Positions 23,684-34,375 are shown, counted from the first letter of the stretch. The stretch: 64,000 bases of DNA from Flavobacterium cerinum (GCF_024496085.1 NZ_CP101751.1:558001-622000), one strand, 5' to 3'. Numbers and translations: made by a program. The notes: generated by a model not told the origin, from the letters alone.

Positions 23684-24427
23684 CTATTTAATACTTGCTT
23701 TTAAGTATTCTCTGTTCATACGAGCGATATTCTCAAGGGAGATTCCTTTAGGACATTCGATTTCACAAGCTCCTGTATTAGTACAGTTTCCGAAACCTTC
23801 GTGATCCATTTGTTCTACCATATTTAATACACGCTCTGCTGCTTCCACTTTACCTTGCGGTAATAAAGCAAACTGAGAAACTTTTGCCGATACGAATAGC
23901 ATCGCAGAAGAGTTTTTACATGTTGCTACACAAGCACCGCATCCGATACATGTTGCAGCATCAAAAGCTCTGTCGGCATCGTGTTTCGGGATTGGAATAG
24001 CGTTCGCATCCTGTGTATTTCCGGAAGTATTAACCGAAATAAATCCTCCTGCATGTTGAATTCTGTCGAAAGCACTTCTGTCAACTACTAAGTCTTTAAT
24101 AACCGGGAATGCTTTTGCACGGAACGGTTCGATATAAATTGTATCACCGTCTTTGAACATACGCATGTGTAACTGACAAGTTGTTACACCTCTGTCCGGT
24201 CCGTGTGCTTCACCATTGATATAAAGTGAACACATCCCGCAGATTCCCTCACGACAGTCGTGATCGAAAGCTACCGGTTCGTCTCCTTTTTCAACTAATC
24301 CGTCATTTAATACGTCTAACATTTCAAGGAAAGACATATCCGGCGACACATCGCTGATTTTATAATCAACTAATTGTCCTTTATCTTGAGCGTTTTTCTG
24401 ACGCCATATTTTTAACGTTAAATTCAT
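23684..24427 (-). CDS. sdhB: Succinate dehydrogenase / fumarate reductase iron-sulfur subunit
   Basis: SdhB passes electrons from the flavin to quinone through three Fe-S clusters. In the 247-residue protein the 2Fe-2S ligands are in [16 protein letters not shown] plus TTCQLH, and the 4Fe-4S and 3Fe-4S ligands in [15 protein letters not shown] and [16 protein letters not shown]. It is the last gene of sdhCAB, 44 bases after sdhA, and is followed by a terminator. Confidence 0.97.
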   Translation of the reverse strand: MNLTLKIWRQKNAQDKGQLVDYKISDVSPDMSFLEMLDVLNDGLVEKGDEPVAFDHDCREGICGMCSLYINGEAHGPDRGVTTCQLHMRMFKDGDTIYIEPFRAKAFPVIKDLVVDRSAFDRIQHAGGFISVNTSGNTQDANAIPIPKHDADRAFDAATCIGCGACVATCKNSSAMLFVSAKVSQFALLPQGKVEAAERVLNMVEQMDHEGFGNCTNTGACEIECPKGISLENIARMNREYLKASIK

Positions 24428-24471
24428 AACTTTGAGTATTAAGTATTAAGAGGTTCCCTTAACACATTACA

Positions 24472-26472
24472 TTATTTGTAACTTCTTTGAACCAGTTTCA
24501 CATTTTCGAATTTCAGCTCTTCTTTGTGTAATACGGCTTCTCTCGGGTCTCCTTTATATTCCCAAGCAGCTACGTATGCAAAGTTAACGTCATCACGTTG
24601 TGCTTCACCTTCTTCCGTTTGATATTCTTCTCTGAAGTGTCCTCCACAAGATTCATTTCGGTGTAAAGCATCTTTCGCGAATAACTCTCCTAATTCCAGG
24701 AAGTCAGCAACACGTAATGCTTTTTCCAATTCCTGGTTAAATCCGTTAACATCACCCGGTACACGAACGTCTCTGTAGAATTCTTCACGAATGGCTCTGA
24801 TTTCATCCATCGCTTCAGCAAGTCCTTTTGCATTACGCGCCATACCTACTTTATCCCACATTACTTTACCCAGTTTTCTATGGAAATAGTCAACTGAATG
24901 CGTACCGTTATTTTTACTCAATTTTTCAATTTGATCTCTAACATTTTTCTCTGCTTCGATAAACTCCGGTAAATTTGTATCAATTTTTCCGGTACGGATA
25001 TCTTTAGAAAGATAATCACCAATTGTATAAGGCAATACAAAATATCCGTCAGCAAGTCCCTGCATCAAAGCAGAAGCTCCCAATCGGTTTGCACCGTGAT
25101 CCGAGAAGTTAGCTTCACCGATTGAATAACAACCTTCAACTGTAGTCATAAGATTGTAATCTACCCAGATACCACCCATAGTGTAGTGTACCGCAGGATA
25201 TATCATCATTGGTGTTTCGTATGGATTATCGTCAACGATTTTCTCATACATCTGGAACAAGTTTCCGTATTTGTTTGCTACTACTTCCGTTCCTAATTTT
25301 TTCACTAAAGCCGCATCATCCGGATCTAAGTGTTTAATTTTTGCCTGTTCCTTTCCATAACGCTGGATTGCAGACGCAAAATCAAGATAAACAGCTTCTC
25401 CGGTTTTGTTTACTCCGTATCCGGCATCACATCTTTCTTTTGCTGCACGAGACGCAACGTCACGCGGTACAAGGTTACCGAAAGACGGGTAACGTCTTTC
25501 CAAATAGTAATCTCTATCTTCTTCGGCAATTTGTGTCGGTTTTAAACGTCCTTCACGGATTGCCTGAGCATCTTCTAATTTTGCAGGTACCCAGATACGA
25601 CCATCATTACGCAATGATTCTGACATCAATGTTAATTTTGACTGGTGATCTCCGGAAACCGGAATACAAGTCGGGTGAATCTGTGTATAACAAGGGTTAG
25701 CAAAATAAGCTCCTTTTTTATGTATTTTCCATGCAGCCGTTACGTTACTTCCCATTGCATTTGTAGAAAGGAAGAATACGTTTCCGTAACCTCCGGAAGC
25801 AATTACAACTGCGTGAGCAGAATGTCTTTCAATTTCTCCTGTAATCAGGTTACGAGCAATGATTCCTCTTGCTTTTCCTTTAACGATTACAAGGTCTAAC
25901 ATTTCGTGACGGTTGTACATTTGGATTTTACCACGTCCGATTTGACGGTTCATTGCAGAATAAGCACCCAACAACAATTGCTGTCCGGTTTGCCCTTTTG
26001 CATAGAACGTTCTGGATACTAATGTTCCCCCGAACGAACGGTTGTCTAATAATCCGCCGTATTCACGAGCCAACGGCACCCCTTGAGCCACACATTGGTC
26101 AATAATATTAGCCGAAACTTCCGCCAGACGGTGAACGTTTGCCTCACGAGCACGATAATCTCCACCTTTTACCGTATCATAAAATAAACGGAAAGTTGAG
26201 TCACCATCTCCCTGGTAGTTTTTTGCTGCATTGATACCTCCTTGTGCTGCAATTGAGTGCGCACGACGCGGAGAATCCTGAAAACAAAAAGCTTTAACGT
26301 TATATCCTAATTCTGCTAAAGTTGCAGCAGCCGAACCTCCTGCCAGTCCAGTTCCAACGATAATTACATCGATGTTACGTTTATTGGCCGGGTTCACTAA
26401 GTTTATATGATCTTTATAGTCTGTCCATTTTGTAGAAATAGGACCTTGAGGTATTTTAGAATCTAATGCCAT
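24472..26472 (-). CDS. sdhA: Succinate dehydrogenase / fumarate reductase flavoprotein subunit
   Basis: The catalytic flavoprotein (666 residues) shows the FAD fold [22 protein letters not shown], the [20 protein letters not shown] segment with the conserved region for covalent FAD attachment, the [12 protein letters not shown] loop, and the active-site Arg/His region including MGGIWVDYN and [14 protein letters not shown]. The length is typical of the Bacteroidetes/epsilon type with a b558 membrane subunit. It lies between sdhC and sdhB in one operon. Confidence 0.97.
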   Translation of the reverse strand: MALDSKIPQGPISTKWTDYKDHINLVNPANKRNIDVIIVGTGLAGGSAAATLAELGYNVKAFCFQDSPRRAHSIAAQGGINAAKNYQGDGDSTFRLFYDTVKGGDYRAREANVHRLAEVSANIIDQCVAQGVPLAREYGGLLDNRSFGGTLVSRTFYAKGQTGQQLLLGAYSAMNRQIGRGKIQMYNRHEMLDLVIVKGKARGIIARNLITGEIERHSAHAVVIASGGYGNVFFLSTNAMGSNVTAAWKIHKKGAYFANPCYTQIHPTCIPVSGDHQSKLTLMSESLRNDGRIWVPAKLEDAQAIREGRLKPTQIAEEDRDYYLERRYPSFGNLVPRDVASRAAKERCDAGYGVNKTGEAVYLDFASAIQRYGKEQAKIKHLDPDDAALVKKLGTEVVANKYGNLFQMYEKIVDDNPYETPMMIYPAVHYTMGGIWVDYNLMTTVEGCYSIGEANFSDHGANRLGASALMQGLADGYFVLPYTIGDYLSKDIRTGKIDTNLPEFIEAEKNVRDQIEKLSKNNGTHSVDYFHRKLGKVMWDKVGMARNAKGLAEAMDEIRAIREEFYRDVRVPGDVNGFNQELEKALRVADFLELGELFAKDALHRNESCGGHFREEYQTEEGEAQRDDVNFAYVAAWEYKGDPREAVLHKEELKFENVKLVQRSYK

Positions 26473-26492
26473 AATCTTTATCTATTATAGGA

Positions 26493-27332
26493 TTATTTAA
26501 AGAAGTGAATATATAAAGGAATAATAGCAAATAATAAAGGAACAATAATTGCAAATCCTTTTCCGAAAACTTTAATCGCCGGTGTGTATTTTGGATTGTT
26601 AGCACCTAACGACTGGAATGCACTGTTAAATCCGTGTAATAAGTGGAATGCTAAAACAGCCATTGAGAACACGTAGAAAATTGTAAATGCTAATCCCAAT
26701 TTCGGATCTTTAAAGAACTCTATTGTAATTGTGTGTAAATCTTTATACCCTTCTGCAAATTTTACTTTCACCGGTTTTACAGAGTAGAAATCACGTCCTT
26801 CCAATACTACATTTTCTCCGTCTACGGTTTGTACCGGAATAAATTTATCTTGTCCCCATCCTGAAGTAAGATAAAATTCCTGCGGAGCACCACCCGTTTG
26901 CGATTCTACAGTAATTTTTTGTAATGGCATAGTAGTAAAGTGCATTTTAGCCCAGAAGTTCACCATATGCGTAGCGATGAAAATCAGGATTAATGTTCCC
27001 AATACAGCCATATTTCTTGATGCCCAGGCACTGTTTGCTGCCGCGTTGTTCTTCGCATACCCTATCGGCCTCGCCTTTTTATTCTGAATCGTTAAAAGGA
27101 TACCATCGATCGCATGAAACAGGATCGAAATGTAGGTTACATAAGATAGAATTTTTACCGCTGGATTGGTAGTCATGAATAATGCATATTCATTGAATTG
27201 CAGCTGTGTACCGAACAATAATTGTAGGTTACCTGCCAAGTGTCCCACCAAAAACAAGCATAAAAATAAACCCGTAAGAGCCATCCAGTATTTTTTTCCA
27301 ATAGATGACTTTAAAAGTGCAGATTTTGCCAT
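26493..27332 (-). CDS. sdhC: Succinate dehydrogenase cytochrome b558 subunit
   Basis: The single membrane anchor (279 residues) has five hydrophobic helices, with haem-ligand candidates in LVGHLAGN, ILFHAIDG, FIATHMVNF and AFHLLHGF; this is the di-haem b558 type that replaces separate SdhC and SdhD. A hydrophilic insert of about 70 residues between helices 3 and 4 (around residues 128-205) is seen in Bacteroidetes versions. It is the first gene of the operon and has a good promoter at 27368-27398. Confidence 0.94.
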   Translation of the reverse strand: MAKSALLKSSIGKKYWMALTGLFLCLFLVGHLAGNLQLLFGTQLQFNEYALFMTTNPAVKILSYVTYISILFHAIDGILLTIQNKKARPIGYAKNNAAANSAWASRNMAVLGTLILIFIATHMVNFWAKMHFTTMPLQKITVESQTGGAPQEFYLTSGWGQDKFIPVQTVDGENVVLEGRDFYSVKPVKVKFAEGYKDLHTITIEFFKDPKLGLAFTIFYVFSMAVLAFHLLHGFNSAFQSLGANNPKYTPAIKVFGKGFAIIVPLLFAIIPLYIHFFK

Positions 27333-27367
27333 AGTGTTTGATTGTAATAGTTTTTAAAAAAATCAAA

Positions 27368-27398
27368 CAAAAGTAACGCTATTTCAAATTAACCGCAA
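27368..27398 (-). promoter_or_regulatory. Promoter of sdhCAB
   Basis: Minus strand: TTG (27398-27396), 20 bases, TACTTTTG (27375-27368), about 35 bases before the sdhC ATG. Confidence 0.7.
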
Positions 27399-27522
27399 CC
27401 CTTTAAGGCTTATTTATAATGAATTTAAAGTATATCACCTTAAGTTCTGAGAAAACCATATTGACAAAAATAGCTATCTTACTATATTATAGCAAAATAA
27501 CAACCGGCGATAGAAAAGAATT

Positions 27523-28389
27523 TTATTTTTGATAAGACGGAACCAATCCTCGCAATCCCATATCCACAACATTTTCACCTGCTGATGGCTCATATTTCCC
27601 GTCTACGTGGACTTCTTTCCACTCAAAACTGTTGTTTGCCGATAATGACAAGGTTACTTCTACGTCACGTGTTTCGTTTCCGGTTATTACTAAAGGTGCA
27701 GCAAATTTACCGGTAACCACACAGGATTTAGGCGGTATTGGTGATGTCGCATAAAGCGGATTCGGAACGGTTGTAGCTCCTGCCGGTGTTTGCCCCGAAA
27801 AAGGCATTCCGTTTACATTTAAAGCCCAATATCCCTGTTCGCGATTTCCGTTTACAGGAAAACTACTATTTCCGATATGATGTGTAGTCAAATAGGTTTT
27901 AAACCCTACAAAACTGGCCAGCGTGCCGTTATAGTCAACACCCTGATGCAGAATATTAATATTATAATCCTGATAAGACAATGATACCCGCATCCATTCA
28001 TAACTTCCTGTTGCGACCTGGCTTAACGGAATTGACAAAAAGATCTCGTTTTCCCCTACAATCTTTGACTGACTGAAATCAATTGCTTTTTCTCCACCCG
28101 CCATAGTTTCCGGCGCATGATACAATACTGTTCCCATCCCTAATGCCGTATTAGCATTTGGCGCCATTTCGATATAGTGTGAGCTGATTGCGTTAAAAGA
28201 AGGAGATTGTGCAGCATTACCGTCAGCTACAGCTACCGGTTGACCTAAATTGTTTAATCTTGGCTGTGCAGCATCAAATTTAAATCGCATCACCAAATGC
28301 GGTTCTGCATTTTTAACATCATCATTGTCATCACACGAAAAGAATGCGATGGCCAACAGTAATACGAATATGATGCTTTTAAATTTCAT
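27523..28389 (-). CDS. Conserved lipoprotein of unknown function
   Basis: The protein (288 residues) begins with a lipoprotein signal ending AFFSC, followed by an acidic DDNDD stretch. The mature part is beta-rich and contains LVMRFKFDAAQPRLNN, SAHYIE-like SSHYIEMAP, YEWMRVSLSYQDYNINI, GYWALNVNG, a TVPNPLYATSPIPP segment and a closing FEWKEVHVDGKYEPSAGENVVDMGLRG. I recall similar proteins from other Flavobacteria but cannot name a function. It is followed at some distance by sdhC's promoter region and preceded by the ChaN-like gene on the far side in the same direction; the 3' end has no clear terminator. Confidence 0.8.
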   Translation of the reverse strand: MKFKSIIFVLLLAIAFFSCDDNDDVKNAEPHLVMRFKFDAAQPRLNNLGQPVAVADGNAAQSPSFNAISSHYIEMAPNANTALGMGTVLYHAPETMAGGEKAIDFSQSKIVGENEIFLSIPLSQVATGSYEWMRVSLSYQDYNINILHQGVDYNGTLASFVGFKTYLTTHHIGNSSFPVNGNREQGYWALNVNGMPFSGQTPAGATTVPNPLYATSPIPPKSCVVTGKFAAPLVITGNETRDVEVTLSLSANNSFEWKEVHVDGKYEPSAGENVVDMGLRGLVPSYQK

Positions 28390-28443
28390 TGCTTTAGATT
28401 AACATAAGATTACCAACAAAAATCCTGCCAAGATTTTGTTAAT

Positions 28444-29298
28444 TTAATAGGTCTTGGTTACATCTTCATCTACAACGAGAATATAGTCTGCTTTATTGTA
28501 GTGCTCTGCTTCTAATTGTGAAATATTTTTTTGTGTTACCGTCGCAATAGTAATTATCTTACTTTTCGGATCGCTTTTCATTAAATACCAATAAATCCCT
28601 TCGAAGTTATCACTGTGATATGTTCCGTTGTAATGAATAAATACCGCATCCTCTTTTTGGTTTACACGGATAAAATAAGCCATCGTTGCGTCTTTTATAG
28701 CCTGGGCTTTCGGAAGATTATCACCGCCATGACCTCCCATCATTTCGATCATTTTCACATAACCCGGTAATTGCGGATCATATGCTATTGGTAAAGGTGC
28801 TATCCAGTTCCGCTCTTCCGGTTTCAGGGTTTCCAAAGCTTCAAAACCTTTTTTAAACACCATACTGGCATATCGTCTCGGAACATTCGTTGCGATAAAT
28901 GCTTTTTGATGTTCTTTCGCAAAGTCAACTAACGGCTTGTAATCGGTTTTATGATTATTCCAAAGTCTTGCCAATGTATCAAATGCTTTTTGATCTATTT
29001 CCCCTTTCAGATACTGATTCAATTGCTTCTGATTATCAGCTTCAATCATTTCAGCTCCCAACACCACATCCCGTTTCTTCGCAAGATCTTTTGTCAGTTC
29101 CAACTGCAACCAGTGAACCACCGAATTATCATGATGTTCACCAAATAAAACGATATCCGTTTTACCGGCCTCTTTTAGCATTTTACTATAATTGGTCTTT
29201 TTTCCCTTTTTATCAAAAATTTGATACGGCATTTTGTCTTGCGCCTGTAAAATTGTCATAAAAAACAGGGTAACGAAGAGTGATATTGTTTTTTTCAT
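28444..29298 (-). CDS. ChaN-like haem-binding / TIKI-superfamily protein
   Basis: After a signal peptide (MKKTISLFVTLFFMTILQAQ) the 284-residue protein shows the ChaN family pattern: DIVLFGEHHDNSVVHWLQLEL near residue 50, a GAEMIEADNQ segment, NVPRRYA and GGHGGDNLPKAQAIKDATMAYFI, and a terminal DYILVVDED. Family members are iron-regulated lipoproteins that bind haem; this one lacks a lipobox Cys and may be soluble in the periplasm. It lies 54 bases upstream of the unknown lipoprotein on the same strand and may share its transcript. No Fur-like site was identified. Confidence 0.9.
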   Translation of the reverse strand: MKKTISLFVTLFFMTILQAQDKMPYQIFDKKGKKTNYSKMLKEAGKTDIVLFGEHHDNSVVHWLQLELTKDLAKKRDVVLGAEMIEADNQKQLNQYLKGEIDQKAFDTLARLWNNHKTDYKPLVDFAKEHQKAFIATNVPRRYASMVFKKGFEALETLKPEERNWIAPLPIAYDPQLPGYVKMIEMMGGHGGDNLPKAQAIKDATMAYFIRVNQKEDAVFIHYNGTYHSDNFEGIYWYLMKSDPKSKIITIATVTQKNISQLEAEHYNKADYILVVDEDVTKTY

Positions 29299-29409
29299 GG
29301 CAGAAAATTACCTATTATTATGAATTCCTCAAAATTTTAAAGTCGCATTAACACCTTTTCAGCCTAAATTCTTTAAATTTGGGTTCTATACATTTAAATT
29401 TATTTCGTT

Positions 29410-30702
29410 ATGAAATACCATCAGATTGACCGAAACCTTTTCATAAAAAACCGCAAAAAATTTAGTGCGGCTATGAAACCAAACAGTGTTGCTATTTTTA
29501 ACTCTAATGATATCTATCCCGTAAGTGCCGACAGTACTTTGCCGTTTGCACAACATCGCGATATATTTTACCTGTCGGGTGTAGATCAGGAAGAGAGTAT
29601 CTTATTACTTTTCCCGGATGCACCTTACGAACATCAGAGAGAAATTCTTTTCCTAAGAGAAACCAACGATCATATCGCTGTATGGGAAGGAGAGAAACTG
29701 ACGAAAGAACGCGCATTTGAGGTTTCCGGAATCAAAACCGTTTACTGGCTTCAGGATTTCAAAAAGGTTTTATACGAACTGATGACATATGCTGATACAA
29801 TCTACATCAATACCAATGAACATTACCGTGCTTCTGTTGAGACGGAGACACGTGAGGCTCGTTTTGTAAAATGGTGGAAAGAAAACTATCCGGCTCATAA
29901 AGTAGAAAAAAGCAATCCGATTTTACAACGTCTTCGTTCTGTTAAAGAAAGCGAAGAACTGGATCTAATCCAACAAGCATGTAATATCACTGAAAAAGGT
30001 TTCCGTCGTGTATTATCGTTTGTAAAACCGGGTGTTATGGAATATGAAATCGAGGCCGAATTCATGCACGAATTTTTACGAAATCGCTCTAAAGGTTTTG
30101 CTTACACTCCAATAATCGCTTCGGGTAACAATGCGAATGTTTTACACTATATCGAAAACAACCAGCAATGTAATGAAGGCGACTTATTATTGTTAGATGT
30201 CGGCGCCGAATATGCGAACTATTCCAGCGACATGACCCGTACAATTCCGGTTTCCGGACGTTATTCCAAAAGACAACGCGAAGTATACGATGCTGTATTG
30301 CGCGTAAAAAATGAAGCGGCTAAAATGTTGGTTCCGGGTAATTTCTGGAAACAATATCATGTGGAAGTCGGTAAAATTATGACTTCTGAATTATTAGGTT
30401 TAGGATTATTGGACAAAGCCGATGTACAAAACGAAAATCCGGAATGGCCGGCATATAAAAAATATTTTATGCACGGAACATCGCACCATATGGGATTAGA
30501 CACGCACGATTACGGTTTATTACATGAGCCGATGCAAGCTAATATGGTTTTCACAATTGAACCGGGTATTTACATTCCGGCTGAAGGATTCGGAATCCGT
30601 ATTGAAGATGATGTTGTGATCCAATCTCAAGGAGAACCTTTCAATCTGATGCGTAATATTCCGATTGAAGCAGATGAAATCGAAAGCATAATGAACGCTT
30701 AA
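29410..30702 (+). CDS. pepP: Xaa-Pro aminopeptidase (aminopeptidase P family)
   Basis: Aminopeptidase P removes N-terminal residues ahead of proline. The 430-residue protein has the N-terminal AMP_N domain (NRKKFSAAMKPNSVAIFNSND, HRDIFYLSGVDQEES) and the pita-bread catalytic domain with the five metal ligands readable in LLLDVGAEYANYSSDMTRT (two Asp), HGTSHHMGLDTHD (His), FTIEPGIYIP (Glu) and GIRIEDDVVI (Glu). Length and motif order match E. coli PepP. It is a single-gene unit ended by a hairpin at 30723-30756. Confidence 0.95.
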   Translation: MKYHQIDRNLFIKNRKKFSAAMKPNSVAIFNSNDIYPVSADSTLPFAQHRDIFYLSGVDQEESILLLFPDAPYEHQREILFLRETNDHIAVWEGEKLTKERAFEVSGIKTVYWLQDFKKVLYELMTYADTIYINTNEHYRASVETETREARFVKWWKENYPAHKVEKSNPILQRLRSVKESEELDLIQQACNITEKGFRRVLSFVKPGVMEYEIEAEFMHEFLRNRSKGFAYTPIIASGNNANVLHYIENNQQCNEGDLLLLDVGAEYANYSSDMTRTIPVSGRYSKRQREVYDAVLRVKNEAAKMLVPGNFWKQYHVEVGKIMTSELLGLGLLDKADVQNENPEWPAYKKYFMHGTSHHMGLDTHDYGLLHEPMQANMVFTIEPGIYIPAEGFGIRIEDDVVIQSQGEPFNLMRNIPIEADEIESIMNA

Positions 30703-30722
30703 TAATAGCTTTCTAAATAATT

Positions 30723-30756
30723 AAAACGGCTTACAATTAAATTTGTAAGTCGTTTT
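30723..30756 (+). terminator. pepP terminator
   Basis: AAAACGGCTTACAA (30723-30736) pairs with TTGTAAGTCGTTTT (30743-30756), 13 Watson-Crick pairs and one G-U, followed by CTTTT. Confidence 0.85.
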
Positions 30757-30758
30757 CT

Positions 30759-30791
30759 TTTGCTGTTATCCCGCTTTATTATTTATTTTTG
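30759..30791 (+). promoter_or_regulatory. Promoter of the alpha/beta hydrolase
   Basis: TTTG (30759-30762), 21 bases, TATTTTTG (30784-30791), 21 bases before the TTG start. It begins directly after the pepP terminator. Confidence 0.65.
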
Positions 30792-30812
30792 CAGTATCGA
30801 AAATGACTTACC

Positions 30813-31595
30813 TTGAAGTTTACTCTTTTTAAAAACGCTAAAATCGCCTATACCGATACCGGAAAAGGAACTACATTGGTTTTTCTTCACGGATTTCTTG
30901 AAAATGCCGGTATGTGGGATTTTTTCGCAGCCGAATTTTCAAAAAAGTACCGCATTATCACTATTGATTTATTAGGTCACGGACAATCGGAATCCATCGG
31001 ATATATTCATAGTATGGAAGATATGGCTGATGCCGTACACACCATTCTAAGCGAACTTCGCATTCGGAAAGCGGCTTTTATCGGTCATTCAATGGGCGGT
31101 TATGTAGCATTGGCTTTCGCCGAACTGTATCCGGATTACATCAAAGGTATTGTGCTTTTAAATTCAACTTCCAGAGCCGACAGTGAGGAGCGCAAACGCA
31201 ACCGCGACAGAGCCATTGTTGCCGTTAAACAAAGTTATACGAACTTTATAAAAATGTCGATTTCCAATCTTTTTAGCGAAGAAAACCGAAGCAGACTGGC
31301 TGATGTGATCGAAACTGTGAAATCTGAAGCTTTAAAAACTCCGTTACAAGGTATCATTGCAGCATTGGAAGGCATGAAAACACGAAATGACCGGGAAGTT
31401 ATTTTGCATTTTGCTCCTTACCCGATACTCTTAATTCTAGGCAAAAAAGATCCGGTTTTAAACTACAATGATAGTTTGGAGCAAATTGAAAACACTAATG
31501 TAAAACTGGTTACTTTTAATGACGGGCATATGAGTCATCTGGAAAATCAACAGGAATTACTGGTCGTTTTACGCGATTTTTTTAAAGCCCTATAA
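30813..31595 (+). CDS. Alpha/beta-fold hydrolase
   Basis: The 260-residue protein shows the classical fold signs: oxyanion FLHGFLENAGMWDFF, the nucleophile elbow FIGHSMGGYVAL (Ser near residue 92), the acid in LILGKKDPVLNY and the terminal His in DGHMSHLENQ. The substrate cannot be read from the sequence. The start is TTG at 30813, giving LKFTLFKNAKIAYTD; a nearby ATG at 30802 is in another frame. It converges with the AddB-like gene with 3 bases between stops. Confidence 0.9.
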   Translation: MKFTLFKNAKIAYTDTGKGTTLVFLHGFLENAGMWDFFAAEFSKKYRIITIDLLGHGQSESIGYIHSMEDMADAVHTILSELRIRKAAFIGHSMGGYVALAFAELYPDYIKGIVLLNSTSRADSEERKRNRDRAIVAVKQSYTNFIKMSISNLFSEENRSRLADVIETVKSEALKTPLQGIIAALEGMKTRNDREVILHFAPYPILLILGKKDPVLNYNDSLEQIENTNVKLVTFNDGHMSHLENQQELLVVLRDFFKAL

Positions 31596-31598
31596 CTA

Positions 31599-34364
31599 TT
31601 ATTTTATCTTTTCCTCAAAAGGGATATTTTGATCTAAAATTTCATTGATCAGTATTATAATCTGTGTTTTAAAATCGTCCATAATTTCGGGAGTAACTAT
31701 GGTTTCAAAATCTTTTTCGATTTTTCTTCCAAAAGGCATAAATCCGCTTTTCATATTTTTAAAAGATACGATTCCGACTTCCATTTCCTGTCCTGCCGCC
31801 TTTTCTTCATACATAAAAGCATAACACAGCAATTGGATTATTTTATCATTCTTAATATCATCAGTTAAACCGGTCCATTCTTTTAACTGTACATTAGTTT
31901 TTAAAACTTTTCCGGTTTTATAATCTACAATTCGAACCTTTCCGTTTCGGATTTCAATTCGGTCTACATTTCCGGCAATTTTAACCGGAAAAGGCAAGCG
32001 ATTATCTTCCAAAACACGTTCCAAAGGTGTTTCCAGCGCAATAATTTTAACCGCGTCACCTTCTTCCAGTTTTCTTTTTTCTTCTCTTAAAAAATTATAA
32101 ACGTTTCGTTTCGCTACTTCAAAAGCCAACAGGTTTTTCCCTTTTGTGATTTCTCCTTCTTTATATTCCAAGCGGAATTGTTTTTCCACCTCACCATTTG
32201 CCATCGCAAACATCCAGTCGACATCCGAAAGCGAGAGAAACTTATTTTGATAAGGCTTATACAATTCTTCTAAAGTGGCGTGAATAATGGTTCCCAATGT
32301 ATTTAGCGCAATATTCTCTTCTACTTCTTCCACTTCCGAAATACGTAAAATTCGCTGGTTATAAAACTGTATCGGATTTCGCATATAGGCGGTAAGTCCG
32401 GAAGGCGAAAAACCTTTCCCGGTTGCAATTTCTTTTAAACGCGCCATAATTCGATCCGATTTGGGCACCGAAACCGATTCGTAAGCTTTATCCGGTAAGA
32501 AGGCATTATAAATCTGATGGGATAATTTGTGATTCGGTTGCTTTTCTATTTCCAATTGTGTCAGGAAGCGACTTCGTTCACCGGCATCCAATCCTTCACT
32601 TTCAGTATTATACAACAGGTAAATATTCTTAGCCCGTAACAGTAAATGGTAAAAGTGATAACTATAAATAGCATCCTTCTCTTTGTATGTCGGTAATCCC
32701 AATTCCCGTTTAACATCGTATGGAATAAACGAATTCATCGTCTTTCCGGCCGGGAATTTGCCTTCATTCATGGACGTAACAATAACTGTTTCAAAATCAA
32801 GAACTCTACTTTCTAAAACTCCCATTATCTGTAGTCCGGTTAACGGTTCTCCTTCAAAAGAAACTTCTGCAAGGTCAATCACTTGCTTATATACGGTATA
32901 AAGCGTACTGATTGTATCGATTTTAGGATGGGCTTCGTAGTAATTAATTAGCTTATTAACAACCTTAAAAACAGAATATAAAAATGTTTTCGACAATTTA
33001 TCTTCTTCGTTATCATTACTTAAAAATGATTTTATTGCCAGCAATGTTTGCGATAGTTTATCCAATATATCGCCTACACTTTTATCATTCCATTTTTCGA
33101 ATAACAGACGAAATAAAACAGATGGGGTTTCCTGAATTTCAAGCAGTTTTTTTTGCGTCAGGAACGTGATGTTATTTTGATTTATTACTTGTACCAAATG
33201 GCCGGCTTTTACGTATGGCTCAACCAATGGATGCGTCAGAATATCTAAGATTTCCTTATAATAAAACACATAATGCTTTTCGTCGCGCTGAATTGCGTTT
33301 GTATGCAATTTAAACAGCTTATTTATCAATATTTGCGCCGGGTTGTTTTTACTGCTATATCCCATCGTGATATTGAGACTATCTACGGATGAGGGTAACG
33401 CATACAATACCGGAATCAATAAATTCTCTTCTCCTAAAACCAATGCTACCTTATCGAGGCTTTCCGTTTTTAACTGAATTTCTTCTATTAGTTTTCCGGC
33501 AATTTTTGCCTGTCCCACAGTTTTCGGAGTTCCGATTATCTGAATGTTTTTTTCCTGACTAAAGTCGTTTACAATCCATTCAAAAGGTTGTGCGGTATAT
33601 TGTTTCCATTCTTTTTTAAACCGGCGTACAAATAGTCCGGCATCATGAAATGAATCGTTTAAAAAAACGGCATCAATATCCCAATATATTTTTGCCTGAT
33701 CGTTGAATAATAGTTGTTGAATGATCTTTTCTTCCGCCTGATTCAAGGCATTAAAACCTGCAAAAATGAGTTTTTTTGTTCCTAAAGTTTCCGAAAAATA
33801 ATTTAGATTTTCAACTGCTTCCCGGTAAATCAGCCCTTGATAGCCGATTCCTTTTCGCAACAAATGCCCATAAAGTGCTTCGTAATATCGCGGTAACAAA
33901 TTCCAGAATTCAAGATAATTCTCGATCATTGTTGTCCTTTTTTCCAAATCCAGCGACCAGTGTTTTATATCTTCGATATCTTTCAGATATGAAAACACGT
34001 AGCTCGGTTTAAGCAGGTAACGATCGATCTCATTAAAATCCTGCAAAAGTGTTTTTGCCCAATTTGCAAAAAGCTCGAAAGATTGTTGCTTTTCTTCGGG
34101 TGTTATTTCCAGATACACATCGTAAAACTCAAACAGCAATTCAATATTATCACAGGTTCGTATTCCGGCCACATCCTGAATAAAATCTTCAATACTCACA
34201 ATTTCTGGAGCAAAGAGTGTCCCGGTCAGTTGCTTTTTTAATGCTTCGATTAAAAATATTTTTGCTCTTTTATTGGGCAGTACGATAACCACATCAGATA
34301 TATTTCCTTGATACTGATCTATAATTGCGGTGCTGAGTTTATCTAAAAAGGAAAATGTAGTCAT
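31599..34364 (-). CDS. AddB-like helicase-nuclease subunit (PD-(D/E)XK)
   Basis: The 921-residue protein has an inactivated-helicase-like N-terminal half (DVVIVLPNKRAKIFLIEAL as a Walker-A-like strand without GKT; KLIFAGFNALNQAEEKII) and a C-terminal RecB-type nuclease with FSPSGLTAYMRNPIQFYNQ, then KIAGNVDRIEIRNGKVRIVDYKTGK. That order matches AddB. I see no four-cysteine Fe-S signature around the nuclease. Its likely partner is the AddA-like gene at 37171-40323, for processing double-strand ends before RecA loading. The two are split by ompA-family and kbl genes on the same strand. Confidence 0.85.
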   Translation of the reverse strand: MTTFSFLDKLSTAIIDQYQGNISDVVIVLPNKRAKIFLIEALKKQLTGTLFAPEIVSIEDFIQDVAGIRTCDNIELLFEFYDVYLEITPEEKQQSFELFANWAKTLLQDFNEIDRYLLKPSYVFSYLKDIEDIKHWSLDLEKRTTMIENYLEFWNLLPRYYEALYGHLLRKGIGYQGLIYREAVENLNYFSETLGTKKLIFAGFNALNQAEEKIIQQLLFNDQAKIYWDIDAVFLNDSFHDAGLFVRRFKKEWKQYTAQPFEWIVNDFSQEKNIQIIGTPKTVGQAKIAGKLIEEIQLKTESLDKVALVLGEENLLIPVLYALPSSVDSLNITMGYSSKNNPAQILINKLFKLHTNAIQRDEKHYVFYYKEILDILTHPLVEPYVKAGHLVQVINQNNITFLTQKKLLEIQETPSVLFRLLFEKWNDKSVGDILDKLSQTLLAIKSFLSNDNEEDKLSKTFLYSVFKVVNKLINYYEAHPKIDTISTLYTVYKQVIDLAEVSFEGEPLTGLQIMGVLESRVLDFETVIVTSMNEGKFPAGKTMNSFIPYDVKRELGLPTYKEKDAIYSYHFYHLLLRAKNIYLLYNTESEGLDAGERSRFLTQLEIEKQPNHKLSHQIYNAFLPDKAYESVSVPKSDRIMARLKEIATGKGFSPSGLTAYMRNPIQFYNQRILRISEVEEVEENIALNTLGTIIHATLEELYKPYQNKFLSLSDVDWMFAMANGEVEKQFRLEYKEGEITKGKNLLAFEVAKRNVYNFLREEKRKLEEGDAVKIIALETPLERVLEDNRLPFPVKIAGNVDRIEIRNGKVRIVDYKTGKVLKTNVQLKEWTGLTDDIKNDKIIQLLCYAFMYEEKAAGQEMEVGIVSFKNMKSGFMPFGRKIEKDFETIVTPEIMDDFKTQIIILINEILDQNIPFEEKIK

Positions 34365-34375
34365 GCTATAAAAAT

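Noticed and set aside
24472..27332. Possible frameshift between sdhC, sdhA and sdhB
   Set aside because: All three are full length with complete cofactor motifs; gaps of 20 and 44 bases are normal spacing.
28899..29261. A 120-codon plus-strand frame inside the ChaN-like gene
   Set aside because: The minus-strand protein has intact family motifs over the same DNA.
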